Source of the DNA: Luscinia megarhynchos
Taxonomy: Eukaryota > Chordata > Aves > Passeriformes > Turdidae
Direction: 5' to 3'
Assembly: GCA_034336665.1 (NCBI GenBank)
Contig: JAPFBE010000003.1
Coordinates: 13,618,360-13,682,359 of the forward strand
Length of the DNA: 64,000 nt
This document shows, piece by piece, positions 43,171 to 56,195 of this stretch (position 1 is the first letter of the stretch; each line of letters begins with the position of its first letter). A program made the translations under genes and the position numbers. A model generated the notes under the pieces. It saw only the letters and a program-made list of their open reading frames with translations, was not told the origin of the DNA and searched no databases.

Positions 43171-46100
43171 GAACATAGAATACATTTTTAATGAGTGGCT
43201 AGGACCTTCTTGTGGAAACTGGTGCAGAGAGCAGAGCCCAGGTTCCCTGTAGGGGAAGAAGGCTCTGGAGAGGTTTTCTCTCTCCTGCATCTAACTGGGC
43301 TCCTTGCATTGCGCAGCTTTTTGTCCTTTTGCAAAACCAAAGTCCCATGTAACTTTCAGGCAACTTACCACCTGGGAAGTGGCTGTGATTCCAGATTTAT
43401 CAACCTGCCACCCCTGCAGACTGTGAGAAGTTGGCCTTTGGACATAAGTGAGTTCCACTCAGAGCAATCTTCATTTGTGATTGGCTTGGCTTGCGCTTCC
43501 TGCAGTGCTGCATCCAAAAGGATAAATGAGCTTACCAGGGAGGTGGTTTGAGCTGGGAATAAAGTTAATTCATTCTAAATGCATCATAGGATAAAGCAAA
43601 ATGGACAGAACACTCCCATAAAATAAATCAGATATGGAAATAAAATGTTGGAAGCTGAAATCATTCTATGTAATGCATTTTATTTTTCAAGTATTTGCAG
43701 TGGAAATGTTTCTTTTAAATGGTCACATTTGGAAAATCTTTTGATTAAAGAAATTAAATGAAAATCTCCTCTGCCTTATTTAAAATATTTCAATCTTTTT
43801 ATATATTGTTTCTGTGATTATTAAGATTAAAAGAATATAAGATAAAAAAGTAGATGAAAAGCTGCTTTAGGTCATTGTCTTCAAGCAATTGCCATGGCTC
43901 CTTAGTGACAACTTGAAGATTATTATATAGTCAGAGTGCTGCAGGGATGAGAATTAAGGCTTGAACTTTAGGAAAATTGTAGGCTATTTTCTGCCAAGAA
44001 AAATGAAGAGCTGAGTCCTTGCACTTGATGGAGATCCAGGCAGAGACCATACAGAATGTAACATGCTAACATATATATTCAAAAAGGCCTCACCCCCCAA
44101 TTAACGGTGAAAAAGTTGGCTGCTATTTGATTGTAAATGTGATTAAATAGATAATTTTATCAAAGAGTCAAAACTGATTTGTTCAGCTGGATCCATGCTC
44201 ACACAGAAGCAGAATATTAATCTAATACGTGAACCACAACTTTGATTACAAAGTTTACACCCTAGTTTTTAGTTGTTTTGTGGTAACCAAACCCTTCTTC
44301 TCCTTTCTTGTCAGCTGTTGCCCTGCCTGTGCAGGGCAGTGCACTTGACAACCAGGGCTGCATCCAGATGGCCATTCCCCAGTCTCAGTGCAGTTAAAAT
44401 ACATGTTAAAAATACATGACAACTTCATGTTATTGAGGAATGTTTCCTTCCTGCATGAAGCTTGTGTGGGCTCACAGATGATGTGCACACTTAGACTTCA
44501 AGCACAAATACTTCTCTTTTCAGGTCTCGAAACTAAAATAGATTGAATTACCCCCAATGATAAAACTGAGTGTCAAAACACAGGAAAAAGGAAAGTTTGT
44601 GTTTGTTTCTGTGGTTTTGATCTTTTTGTTTGGGTCCTTTGCAGACCTCAAGCTTTCCCCACACTTGGAATGTTCATAGCCACTTGCTTTCTGTCCCTTG
44701 TGTGCAATCTGGTTGCTAAAGAGGCGGGAGCTTGTTCACCAGCCTTTCCCCCACAGGCAGCACTAATGAGCTCTTTCTCTTCCACCCACACCTTATTTTC
44801 AGGAAATCTGTAGGAACCTAATGACTGTTAGACTTCTGGCTTGTCTTATTAGATCTAAATTGTCCAATGGGCTCACAAAAGGTTAGGAAAGAGACACAAC
44901 AAAAGACAAACAGTTCTGGATGCAGACACGATGAGCCTTGTTTCCTAAAGAAATGTTAGCATTTCAGCTTTCACTCAGGGCTGACTAGAAGAATATCTGG
45001 AAAGAAACAGTGCTTTTCTGCTCAGGTGGTTCTTCAGACCTGGGTCTTTCAGGACAGGGTGGTGGCTGAAGGAGCCTGGCTGATCACCTCTCCCATGTTT
45101 GATCAGTCTGGACAAGTCTGAACATCCCTGTCCCTTCAGGGCTTCCTGGGTTTCCTCTCACATGTGCAATCTTTGCCTTTCCTGGTGGTCTTGCTTTTAA
45201 TGTCTGCCAGTGTATCCACTCTGAGCTAAAGGAGGTCATCATAATGTGACCATGTGGAAAATTGTTCTACTAATTCAGTCCTTGAACAGATTATTCAGTT
45301 TTTCTTTCCTTAGCAGCTTGCTTGCAATGATCCTTCTTTCTCCATCCTCCCACTCCTAAGTATCAAAACCCTGGATAGATGAAGCCAGTGTGAAAGAGCT
45401 GGTGTGAAACACCAGGTGAGAAATACTTCCAAAATTGCTTCTAGCATCAGCCTTCTTCTCTTGGAGGCTTTAAACTGGGCCACTTATTATTGTTCCTCTT
45501 CCAGCTACTGAGTTTCCAAGTGCAGGTTTTCTGTGCCAGCAGCAATTCCCTGCCTGCAGTCACACCCCAGCACTACAAGCACTTTCTGCTTGTCTAGATG
45601 AGTTCTGCATACTCTTACAGTCACAGCAGGGTCTGATGCCTGATGAGTCCTTTCCAGGTACCCTCAATACTTAAGTGCTCACTCATCTCCCTCTTGTTCC
45701 TACCCCAGGGCCTTGCCCAGCTGCTGGGGCTGACAGGAGGAAAAGTCTGGGATACCTCCCAGCCAATGTGGCAGGCCCAAAGTCAGAGCAGTCTTGTGTC
45801 CCAACGGGGAGTCTCCTTTCATGTAACCACATGCATAAAATCACAGTAGCTTGAAATTTTATCATAGGATATAGGGGATGAGTGTTTTGGAAAGAGCTGT
45901 GTTCATGCAGGTTGTTACTGCAGAGTTGTTACTGCAGTGTAGGAAGTCTCAGACCTTGGGCTCCAAGTTTCCATTTTGATTAAAAATAATTGAACTGAAA
46001 TGAAACAGTCCATCCTGCCATCCTCTCAAATATTTTCTCTCCTTTTTTTTTTTTCTGTTGAGGAAACATGCTGAAAAGTATGTTTAGATTCTAAGCAAGG

Positions 46101-46902
46101 ATAGATGTTTCTTTTTAGAATTACCTGAAGAAATGACTTTAGATCTATTTTGTCCCAAAGATTTTGTGGCTGGCAATTCCTACTGTGTAAAGCAGTTGTA
46201 TGCTATGTAAAGCAGAGTCAGCTTGAAGGCAGCAGGTGGTTACAGATGCTGTGAAACTTCAGTGATATTGTTGAAAGAAAAGCAGAGATGAACTTTCATG
46301 TTGTTAAAGTTTAGGTGGTTTAGTGTACTATCAAAAAGACATCACAACAGCTACCTACACCTGAGGATGGAAAACACCAATTTAATGTGGAGTTGGTATG
46401 TATAATTATGTTCAAATTCTGCTTTAATGGTGTTGTCCGTATTTGCAATACTGTAAATGTGAAAATGAATTTCTGTCTGAAAGAGTGCCAGTGTGAAGCA
46501 GCATATAATTTTGTTTTTGTTTGTGCTGTACTCTGCATAATTACTGTAATTATGCATATTAGGCTGTTCTGTGTAATGGCACCAGAAGGTAGATAATTTT
46601 GCCAATGAGGCAGCTTATATACATTTTGTACCATCTACAGAAGTGCTTTTAAGATCACTTAATAGTGCTGATTTGCCCATAATAGGTCAGAAATTATTTC
46701 TGCTGCTTCCAAAATGTCTATCTGGAAGAGATGTGTTCCATAAAAATCAGGTGCTACTAAAAAAATCGGAACTTAGTGTCTGAGAAAACAGAGGAAAGAA
46801 AAAGGGTAAAAATCTTTAATTAGTTGATAGGGCCTCTATCAGTATGATATGACAGGAGGATGCAGCACAGATTATACTCTGCACAAGAAATTGCAAATAT
46901 AG

Positions 46903-46960
46903 AGCCACAGAATCATAGAATGGCCTGTGTTGGAATGGACCTGCTCAATGCCATTTGCTT
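46903..46960 (-). mobile_element. CR1 3'-end remnant, antisense
   Basis: CCACAGAATCATAGAATGGC, CTGTGTTGGAATGGACCTGC is the inverted CR1 terminus, truncated after about 50 bp. Confidence 0.8.
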
Positions 46961-47579
46961 ATTTTTCAGAAGAACAAACTTTTAGATCAAGCTACTTAAT
47001 AAAGAATTAACACGAAAACTTATTTTTAAAATGATTCTAAGCAGAAGCACATTGATGATGGACAAAACAAAAGGGGGAAGGAATGCAGGGGGGGAAAGTG
47101 GAGTCAGGGTGAGTGGGCATGGAGTGAGATGCTACTTAGGTAAACTCAGAGTTTCAAAGGAAAGGTGGTATGTAGGAGATGGTTCCTTCAAATGTTCAGG
47201 AAAAATGCTTAAAAGTCATCTTTTTTTGCTGTGTGAGGTTGTTAGTGATTGTATTAGGGTAACTGGAGACCTCAGCCATTCCTGGGAGTCTTTTGTGTGC
47301 AGCAGTGGGGCTGCAATGCTGGGACCAGCTCTCCTGCAGATCTGGCTGTGTCTGGCACTCAGTTGCAGTGCCCAAGCTTTCCTCAGTGTGGAAAAACCTG
47401 ACGTGGGGGTCCTGGGGAGCCAGCCCTGTCCCTCTGTTAGAGGGGGGTTCTAGGTGCTGGTCTGCAGATGCTGTGGCCTGGGAGAGCCTGGCACATGGAT
47501 TTGTGTGGTGGTCCCTTGCTCTCTGTGAGCTGTTTTTCAGTTGTTTCTGTCCTTCAGTGTGATGGATATTGCATAAGGC

Positions 47580-47596
47580 TTTTTTTTTTTTTTTTT
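47580..47596. repeat. Poly-T tract (17 nt)
   Basis: Uninterrupted T run. Confidence 0.9.
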
Positions 47597-49799
47597 CCTG
47601 CCAAAAGAATCATGGGTGGAGAGGTAATGACTCATTTGTCAGAAAAGTTTGGTAACTAGTCACTGAAAGGGAAAGTGGAGTTGTTTGGGGAGATGAGCAG
47701 GGCACAGGGTCTAAAGCTGTCGTGATTTGCCTTTGTGTTATGCTCTGCACACTCATCAAATTAGGGCTCTGCTTTGTGGGAGGGATGCCTGAGTGACCCT
47801 GCTGGTCAGATGCAGTAAAAGTGTCAGCCCTGGTGAAGCAGGAATGCTGCTGCTTGATAAGAGCAGATTCTCTGAGAGGATCTTTATGTCCAAGGCTGAA
47901 TGGATTCACTCTGAACTAAAAGCCACATGAAAACCTTCAATGTCATGTTAACTCTCCTTCAAAAGACATAGTTTGGCAGCACTAATTTAAGATACACAGG
48001 CTGTGTGGGGTACACTGAAATTTATCTTGTATTGATCTGGTGATCATAACCTGTGCTTTCCTGAGATGGCTCCCTCCTTGTTTGTCAAAACTGACCTGCC
48101 ACTTGCAATTCATTTGAAGTGCAGCAGCACACCTTGCCATGGATTTGAGCTGGCACATTCACCCTGCACTGTTTTCTTTCTTCACCCAAATCAGGGTAGG
48201 TGTGAATGCATCCAGCTCTGGAAGGGACTGGCTTTGGTTCTGTACAGTATCCTCTCCTTGGTCTCTGTTTGAGGGGACTCTGCACTCACATGTCATCTGA
48301 GATTCTGGGTTTTGACGTTGTAATAGAAGTCAGAAAATAATAACCATTTGGCTGTGGTGGCTCTGACAAAAGGCCATTTATTCCTCTCCGAAATTTGGCT
48401 GAATTAATTTCCACTCATAAAAGAAGCCACAGATAAACATATTTTTCCCTGAGTGATTTGAAATGATGATTGCTGCTTTATTGACTGATGTGCATTTCAG
48501 TCAACTCACTCTTCTTTTGTTGACAACTTTGTAGAATATTTCAGTTAATAAAAAGCTGATTTCTCTTTGTTGGTCACCTCAAATGTATTTGTGTTCTTCA
48601 GATAAAATTGTTATTTCTTTGGTTAGTATCTAAAAGAAAAAATGGCTATGGAAGTTGCAGAGCTTTGTTTATCAGCACACAGTCTCAGGGAAGGGTGCTG
48701 TCATAATATAAAACTCAAGTCCAGCTTTCTCTTTAATAAGGAAGGTGAGAAAATCCAGTCAAAGAAAAAAAGAATTAATCTTAAAACTCTGAATTAAACC
48801 AAATGGTGAGATTTAACTGTAGACTAGTCAGCTGAGTGAGACCTTCAGTTTGGTATTGGGAAGGAAGCTGTAGCTCTCAGTGACCTGGAGACACTCACAT
48901 GGCTGGGGGCAGTTTTGCTCTAATATGCACATGGTCTGAACAAATTTTTCAGCCACTGCCAACCTTATTTCCCCAGGAAGTTTTCTAGCTGAAGTGTCTC
49001 TGCACTACTTTTTTTCTGCTAGCACAGTTTGTAAACTTTAACTACTGCTGTGCTACTAACACCCTTGTTCTCAGAACATCTTGGACTTGTTTTTAATCTG
49101 TACTTTCATTCCTGAGATAATTTTTATCGTTCATATAGAAGGGTATAGCAAAGTGGAGGCCTTAGAGATGGAAGCATATTTTCACTCTGTGCTGCACTTC
49201 CCTGGGTGATATAAGTAGCTCCTCTACAAGGTCAAGCAATCCAAGTGTACTTGAAGAGTTTGGACAGTTTCACTCTGTTTTTCAGGAGATCTCAAATGAA
49301 AGTCTGTCTTGTTTTGATGCATGAGACTTTAGCAGTACTGCTTGCCTAAACTAAATTCTCCAGCATAAAATCAATCAGATATTCAAACTTGTGTAGTGGA
49401 AAGTCTAAATGTCATTCATTTACTTGCAGGGACATGACAGTCCGCATTGATTTCTTAAAATCAGTGAGTTATTTGCACTCCTTGGAATATCAAAAAGAAA
49501 AGGGAACAAGGGAAACTTATGTCGTGTCATTATTTTTCTGAATTCTGGATATCAAATTTTGGTCAGTAATTCCTAATGAACATAAGCAAAGAAATACCAT
49601 TTCAGACCAGTTATCCTGCCTTTTGTTGAGCTGCAGATACTCGAGTGAGAGAGGAAAACAAGAGAAAGTACACAGTGATACTTCTTTAACACTCTCCCAA
49701 ATGCTTGGGATTTGTGGCTTAGGGTCTCCTCACTGCAAATCTACCAAAAAGTCTGTGAGCAAGTTTCATACCCTCAGGCCAAAAGCCTGGACTTGTTGC

Positions 49800-49868
49800 A
49801 GAAAGAGCACTAGTTGTTGAACCTGATGACTTTAGAGGTGTTTTCCAGTCTAAAAGGTTCTGTGATTG
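49800..49868 (+). mobile_element. CR1 3'-end remnant, sense
   Basis: TTGAACCTGATGACTTTAGA, GGTGTTTTCCAGTCTAAAAG, then GTTCTGTGATTG. This matches the GATGATCTT..GGTCCCTTCCAAC..TTCTGTGATT pattern of the CR1 tail. Confidence 0.75.
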
Positions 49869-52800
49869 TAAGCTGAGAAGAACACTCCAGTGTGTTGCAG
49901 GTGATCCTGGAGACCTCTCTGGCCCACAGGAGGGAAGGTTGTTCCAGTTTTGTGAGAAATACTGATCTTGGCCCAGTTGGAGGAGCAGGGCAGAGGAAGC
50001 CAGAGGTTAAATGTCATGAGCCACGCTGCAGATGAGTGGTTGGTCTGGTCACCAATAGCTCTGTAAGTTAATATGCTACATGATTGTAGCAGAGTTGTGT
50101 AAGAGCAACTCTGTCTTTCTATCAGAAGTACAGGACAGACTTGCAAAAGTTTTTAAAAAGAGTTGTGACTCTCAAACTAAATTAGGATTTTTTGGGTGCA
50201 ATCCCAGTGATGCTCAATAAATAAAGACTTGATAATTGGCAATGCTTAAGTTAAATTACTTCAAGTAAATAATAATATATGAAGTAGGTCATATGCTGAG
50301 CAGGTTATGGACAAATATGTTTATTTTAGTTTAATTTTCCAGTGTGTTCCCAAAGATGGACATTTGAGTTTGTGAGAGAAAAGTAGTTTGATCTGTTTTT
50401 CAATGAGTTACTCAATTTTTTGCTTCCTGCAGCTTTGCTTGCAGAGGATGATAATCAGCTGAAAATTGGACAAAGTACCATGAATATTTTTATTGTCAGT
50501 CTTATGGATTATAGCTCTGACTTGATGAAGAAAGTCAATGTTCCCACAATTTCAATATGTGAGAACAATTGGCCTTAAAACCAAATGTGCTCCCAAGTAT
50601 GTGCTTCCTTCTTAAAGGAAGAAGTTTGGACAATTTTTCAGGAAAAGCACCAGGTCTCCTCCATGTGTTCTTGCTAATGTGATTTCTTTTCATTCCATAT
50701 TCTGTATATGTATAGCAGTATGTATTAAGAGTTGCTTAATTATTCTTCACCTTACTTCTTTTGCCTTCAGCTGCTACATCAGCAAGTTTTGGGTAACATC
50801 TAAGTGATTTCAAATGTAAGAACAGTGATTGAAATCCAACAAGGAGAAAAAGCAGGAAGGGAGTAGATGCATATTTTTATAGGCTTATGAGTGAATACAG
50901 ATACATGTAATTAATGTTGTGCCCTGTTTTACAAAAATTCATCTTAGAAAGGTTCAGGCAATAGGGAAGTACAAGTGCTTTAGAACACTGTAAATGAACT
51001 CCCTCTTTTGAGGCTCTGTTGAAAGGAAATTAGGCCTAATGTAAGAGTACCATATTATCATTAAAATAACTTCATCAAATAATTTCATTTACATAGCAGA
51101 GGGCAAAAGTTGTGGGGAGGGACCTGCAGATTTACTGGGGTCCATTTCATTGTGTATAGTGGAGATAACAACTTGAGTTCCAGTTCTCAGAGCAGCAGAT
51201 GGTCAGATAAGGGAACAGAGAAAGAAAAAGTCTGGACATTTTTAACAGACACTAGCAATGCTTTTAATTTTTTATTCTTACTTAATTTTGAAATTTCTAG
51301 AATAAGTGCATGGGATGGCCTGCCACTAATAGGGCTTTTCTGTCTTCTGCTTAGAAAAGGATCCTAAAGTTTGTGGTTTTAACGAGGAGACCCAGACCCA
51401 GGAGGGAGTAGGACCCAGGACAGCAGTAGGCCAAGACTTGGCTCAGCTGCTGTGTGTGTCAGCTGCAGGTTTTGTTCTGCTGAGAGCTCGGATGCTCTCC
51501 TGGTCCTGTCCTGTTGTGGCTCTAGATGAAAGACGAGCAGCTGTCCCTGAAACCTGCTCCTTCAGTCCCTCCCTGCAGCCCCTGGGCAGACTCAGGTGCC
51601 CTGGAGGGAGCATGAACATCTCTTCCTTGTGTGTTTTGTGTGACCTGTTGTCAGGTGGAGGGAAGTCTGATTGGAGGCATGAGTTACAAGTGTCCCATGC
51701 AGAGTCAAACCTCCCACTCCAGGTGTGCATGAGATGCATGGAAACCAAAGCAAAAATCTCAGCTCTCAGACCATGTCCTCCTCATGCTGGAAAAGTAGGG
51801 CAACGTTTTTGACTTTGTTAACTTTTTTCTTTGAAGAGGGTGGGATGAAATGCACTGAAATTATGGATGAGCTGGGGCTAGAGAGAGTCTTTGCTGCTGC
51901 CAGCACAATAATCAGTGGTGCCAGCAGAGGCTCCGAGCTGACAAATGCTGACTTCTACAGGGAACTCTGAAGACTGCAGAGACAACTGAAGTTATGCACA
52001 ACCATAAATATTTAATTCCTATTATTGCATGCTGAGAATTGCAAGACCATCTGCAAAACACTGTAAAACAGAGCAGCATAAAATATATCAGGAATGCAAA
52101 TATGCTGTAAATATTGGAGGGAAAACAGAAGCATAAAATTAACTCTTAAACTTATTTATAGCTATAGACCTCAGGATTCTCTTGTGCATTGTTGTAATTA
52201 TACCAGCAGGTAAAAATGACCAATTCTCTCCTGCCATAAAATATGTTGTGATTTAATTAAAGCAGAAAGCTAATTTAAGTGGAATTGAGAAAGACTAAGT
52301 CAATTACGAAGAATGCTATTATTAGATTTGGAAGTCTTGCAAAATTAGTCAAGTACAATAGCACCACATTTTCTCTTTTTTAATGTAAGAAAAAGGATTA
52401 GTCCATCACTGCCTCCAATGGCTCAAGAAAGGTAATTTACAAAAATTGTGAGGTAACATTTTCAATCAATTAAGATATGATAAAATAATCACTTGACCTT
52501 CAATAGCATTTTGGCAAAAATAAGAGCTTTTCATTGAAAACAGAGATAATACAGCCAAGACCTGTGCCTTTGGTTTGGAAGTGCTATGCCCAACCCTTCA
52601 GAAAGTTGCCATTTGTTTTCCTCATGCCCCCATTTTGCCCTGTAAGGTTCCCCAGAAACAATGGTTCTCATGAGTGAGGGGGATATCTTCAGGCATGACA
52701 GGATGTACAACTGGGCTGCAGAGCTTGGCCTACATCAAGGGCAACATAAGTCACTCAAGTGACAGTTATTATTCCTGCTTTTCCAGTATTTTTGGTGGAA

Positions 52801-55800
52801 ATATGTTCCTTTTTTTTAATTTTTATTTGAGATTTTGCTTTTCCATATCATAAGTTAGAAATAGTAACTTGCTTTTCAACTCTTTTTGTTTTCAATCAGA
52901 CTTCTTACTCAGCCATTTTCAAGAGTTCTCTTCCATTACCCTTATCCTGACCCTCACAAGCTTTGTATCTGAACTGGTGATTGCTTTTCAAAAACATCAG
53001 TATGTTAAATCTTTTTTAAACATTGATCAAGTAGGTAGTGGAAGTGCTAGAGGTGCAATTATTATTCCTGAACATTATGATGTGCTAGTCTTCCCACATT
53101 GCCAGAGGAGAACATTGTGTCTTCTCAATACACATCCTTCTGCTCTTCCCTGCCCACTCAGTGGCTTGCATACAGAAAGCTAATGAATACTTCACTGAAA
53201 TGAGGACATGATCGACTTTTCTAGGTGAGGAAAACTCCCCAGGGAGCAGTTTAATAGGCTGGAACTGCTTACACCAGTCGTACCAGTGTAGCTTCAAAGA
53301 AGTGCCAGTATGGCCAGGGATCTGAGGTCTGGAAGGGTCACAGGACAGGATCAAATCTTTGCTCATCTGTGGTTTGGGGGATGATATTTCTGCCTATTCA
53401 TAAGAGGGGTGGAGAAATGACCAGAAATTGTGACAGAACAATGCAAGTGGGGCCATAGGATGCATCTTCTAGAGTCATGGCCACAGGCTACTCACTCTAG
53501 ACCATGTCTAGTGTAGCAGGACAGCTTCACAGCCCAGCCCTCTTGGTACCAGCAGGCACTCGTGATATCATGCACGACCTTGAAGTGGCTCAAAAGGTTT
53601 TCAGTGCAGAAGCTGTGACTGCTTAGTTTGCTCTCAGAAAGTTGTTTGCTGCAGAATGTGGTGCTGTGGTTTCTACCTTGCTATCACAAACCATCTGAGT
53701 TGAAATAATCCAAGCCACTGCACTTTGTACTAAACTGAACTAAGGATGTGAAAAACCATTCACCACATCTCAGATAACCTCTAGATGAGCAGTAGGTTCA
53801 TTTCTCACAGTTGTCTAATACAGCTGGAGTCTTTATAAGCTTCTAACAGCAGAAAGTTACACTTGGTGTTATTTATACCAGGTATGTCATAAAACAAGGA
53901 ATAAAACAAATGACGTTAGCTAAAGTGATTTTCCAACAGAAATATATCTATGCTGCCAAGTCTAAAAATGTCCTATGATCTCATTTCTCCTCTCCCTTGT
54001 TTCCTCCCCCTCTCCCCTCCTTGCTCCCTTCTTCCCCATATGTACATAGAAGATGATTATACTGGCAAATATTCCAAGAGTGGACCTTGCCTGAGATGAG
54101 GTGACAATAAAATCTCACTGCAAGGGAAGAAAACTCCAACAGGTATTCCCACAATGCAGCTTAATTTAAATGTCTGTATGCTTTCACTTTTTGCAGTAAA
54201 TCTATGTCAGTCTGACTGAACACTTAAATTCTGAATGTTCTCTCTTCTGAAGGGCAGGCTTACCTACTAACACTGTTCACCACTTTTGCTATTCAAGAGT
54301 TTATTTTTTCTATAAAAGCAAACAAAACAATCTTCTAAAGTTTTTTAAGTGCTATGCAATTATTGGTCATATGAATTTATTAGTTAATTAAAAAAAAACT
54401 GCTGGGAAATTGATAGATCTTCATTGGCCATTTAATAGTCCAAGCTCAGGAGGACTCTCAGTATCTTTTATCAGCAAAAAAACCCCAGACAAACTGCTTT
54501 GCAGCATTCAAGCACAAAATCAGCCACAATAAAATAAAATCTCACAATGTTTTAGAAATGAATTTTAGAAAAGACATGGTAGTAATAAATGTTCTCACAA
54601 ACCCCAAAAATCTTTCCCATAATTTTATGTATCTTGCTGAGAAGTTGCTTTTTCTAGACTTGCATGAAATCAGCTAATGATGTTCTGTCAAGGCTTGGAT
54701 TTCTCTTCAGAAATGGTTTATATTAATTTTTAAAAAATTTACCATGAACTGTCTTAATCTAAACTGAGAGAAAATGCTCTTAATTGAAATATCACTTTCT
54801 ACAGTTGGTTGTGCAATAGTGCAATACTGGCTATGAAATTGATTTAATTTAATTGGTGCAGCCACTCCTTTGGGGCCCTCATTATAGGAGACAGTGATAT
54901 GCATTTCCTTCACAAAACACCCTCTACTTCCATTACCCAAAACTCATTTGCTGCATTTATTTGGCAGGAGGAGGAGGTTTCTCAGTTCAGCTCCTGCTCT
55001 AAGTCCAGCCACTAATCCTTCTGGATTTGTCTGCAAGTTCTGCTGCAAAACACCATCGCAGTGAAATGAGCTGGTTCAGCCTTTGCAGCTTCCAGCTTCA
55101 GGTGGTGTTCCCACATCTGAGATGCAGCTTTAGTGTGATGGAGGCAGCACACCTGTGCTGTGATCCCTGCTCCTTCCTGGCCCAAACTGCTGCAGGACCT
55201 TGGTAGAGGGACCACTCCAAAAATGTCACATTATAAGTAGGTGTTTGAATGCATAGTGAAACCTTAGCTGGAATTTAGTTTCTTTTCTTTACTGTAAAAA
55301 AACCTGCAATGTGCAGCATACTTCTAAAGTCCTAAGATTCCTGTTAAAAATTCTGAATCTACACTCCAGGTAAGAACTTGTACATCTGACATTACAGTTT
55401 AAACTGGTGCTTGTTTCAAGTCACTCAGAGATGGTGGATTTTCCTCTGTCTTCAGTTTACTTTACCACATGAAAAACAGTGAAATTTTGGCCAGTGCTAA
55501 AGACCAGACATATTTTAATGTGATTCTAAAAGTCTCCCCCAGGCTCTCCAAGGTTACCTCTTGGGAGAGTCCTTGTTGCTGGTGATGACAAAGCTATATT
55601 ACACAGTTAGTCTTAAAAATTAGGGGAACATGTCCACTGTCAGCTCAGAGCTGGCCTTGCTTCAGGCCCTGCCAGGGAAGAGCTATGGATATGAAATCAT
55701 TAGTAACAAAATTTATAAGGATGAAAATGATCTATTGCAATTTTTTTATGGTTGGTCCATTTGTTAGTGCCCAGAGTTGTGCAGGATGGGGCTGGTTCAT

Positions 55801-56129
55801 GGTCTCCCTGCCAGGATGCTGCTCTGTGCTGATGTCAGTCTGGTTGCTGCTCTGTGCATACAGCTCTGGACATGGCATTTACTGCACTCTTGTTTTTTCT
55901 TCACCCTGAAGTACATGGGGAGCACCTTGTGTTCACACCTTCCTCTCCCTGGGCTGTGTCTGGGTTTCAGGTCCTTACAAGTGGGATGTACCTGAGGTGC
56001 ACATCTAGAGCTGAGGAAGAGGATTGTGTTCTTGGTTTGCAGAAGAGATGTCCCTGCTCAATCTTCTACTCTTCATGTCTTTGACCCTTTTTCTTCTTTG
56101 AGCTCTCTTCCTGCTGGTAAGATGATCTT
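49869..56129. other. Unannotated intergenic DNA, AT-rich
   Basis: No gene or RNA gene was recognised. A pyrimidine tract lies at 53983-54038. The 52000-52540 block is AT-rich and unusually free of repeats. Confidence 0.6.
53983..54038. repeat. Polypyrimidine tract
   Basis: About 55 bases almost entirely C and T (CTCCTCTCCC, CCTCCCCCTCTCCCCTCCTT, CTCCCTTCTTCCCC), with only a few purines. Confidence 0.85.
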
Positions 56130-56195
56130 GTTTTTCTCTACACTATCCTTGTGAGTCCCTTCTAACTCAGAAAATTGTGTGATTCTGTATCATTG
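56130..56195 (+). mobile_element. CR1 3'-end remnant, sense
   Basis: TCCTTGTGAGTCCCTTCTAA CTCAG followed by TTGTGTGATTCTGTA. A diverged CR1 tail. Confidence 0.7.

Larger units (their letters stand above)
43171..49799. other. Unannotated intergenic DNA with a CR1 scrap and a poly-T tract
   Basis: No gene was recognised. It contains the CR1 remnant at 46903-46960 and a 17-T run at 47580-47596. Open frames up to 140 codons (47031-47453) lack motifs. Confidence 0.6.
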
